The notes beneath the pieces were generated by a model. It did not search any database. It was given only the letters and a program-made list of their open reading frames with translations, and was not told the DNA's origin. A DNA stretch of 53,035 nt, taken from Pseudanabaena biceps PCC 7429. Lineage in GTDB: Bacteria; Cyanobacteriota; Cyanobacteriia; Pseudanabaenales; Pseudanabaenaceae. Made by a program: the position numbers and the translations under genes. The stretch spans positions 1-53,035 of the forward strand of contig NZ_ALWB01000007.1 in NCBI RefSeq assembly GCF_000332215.1. Direction: 5' to 3'. The stretch's first letter is position 1, and each line of letters opens with the position of its first letter. This document shows, piece after piece, positions 52,972-53,035 of the stretch.

Positions 52972-53035
52972 TAAGTAACTAAGCATAAGTAAACTTAAAA
53001 CCTAGAAGAGCGTACCGCCCGCGTAGCGGGCGGTA
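52972..53035. repeat. Family D element, cut by the window end
   Basis: Left frame AAGTAACTAAGCATAAGTAA and arm CCTAGAAGAGCGTACCGCCC, the same arm as at 12.5 kb. The right half continues beyond the window. Confidence 0.8.

Overview
The window looks like chromosomal DNA of a filamentous cyanobacterium, most likely Pseudanabaena or a close relative. The octamer GCGATCGC and its core CGATCG (the HIP1 type seen in cyanobacteria) are scattered through genes on both strands. The gene set is cyanobacterial in character: several GAF-type sensor kinases, a Pil/Tax-type phototaxis operon, an RNase P RNA, dxs, pgpH, and many intergenic palindromes. The genus is inferred from overall style; no marker gene was compared.

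Layout. 0-5 kb: the tail of an IS5-type transposase, two paralogous histidine kinases on the minus strand, and gltX between them. 6-12 kb: a DszC/SfnB-like flavin monooxygenase, a GT9 glycosyltransferase, a pentapeptide-repeat protein, a secreted SPOR-like protein, a YgjP-type metallopeptidase and apt. 12.8-15.5 kb: a urate-degradation operon (FAD urate hydroxylase, OHCU decarboxylase, PuuE-type allantoinase). 16-22 kb: a GAF-PAS hybrid kinase, a small AtzF-C/GGCT-like gene, a DegT aminotransferase and a GT2 glycosyltransferase. 23-26 kb: purC and recN. 26.5-36.5 kb: a minus-strand chemotaxis-like operon in the order CheY (PilH), CheW (PilI), MCP (PilJ), giant CheA hybrid (PilL), which probably controls type IV pilus motility and phototaxis. 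36.8-44.8 kb: yifB/comM, a small Cys-rich protein, pgpH, rnpB and a SpoIID-like protein. 44.9-49.3 kb: an accessory patch with a decayed IS1595-type element inserted in a gene remnant, a possible membrane-active small protein, a REP-associated tyrosine transposase (RAYT) between REP doublets, a RelE-like toxin-antitoxin pair plus a truncated second copy, and a frameshifted DUF433/DUF5615 pair. 49.3-53 kb: a GAF histidine kinase, a small secreted Cys protein and dxs. No tRNA, 5S/16S/23S rRNA or CRISPR array was recognised.

The most striking signal is not a gene. Intergenic spaces are filled by at least five families of short palindromic elements. In family A, four copies are exactly 103 bp, with ends ATACCAA/TTGGTAT and a shared middle. 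The arms of the first hairpin differ from copy to copy yet remain self-complementary. Some copies carry mismatched hybrid arms that look like half-converted intermediates. Families D (ends AAGTAGCTGGGC) and E (ends TATAGCTGCCGCC) show the same design, with a constant frame and a replaceable hairpin core. Elements often abut end to end, and they sit beside or between genes.

A second signal is regulatory. A 17-bp palindrome just before the urate operon recurs, with 15 of 17 bases matching, upstream of the AtzF-C-like gene 6 kb away. This suggests that one GntR-type repressor, not in this window, controls both.
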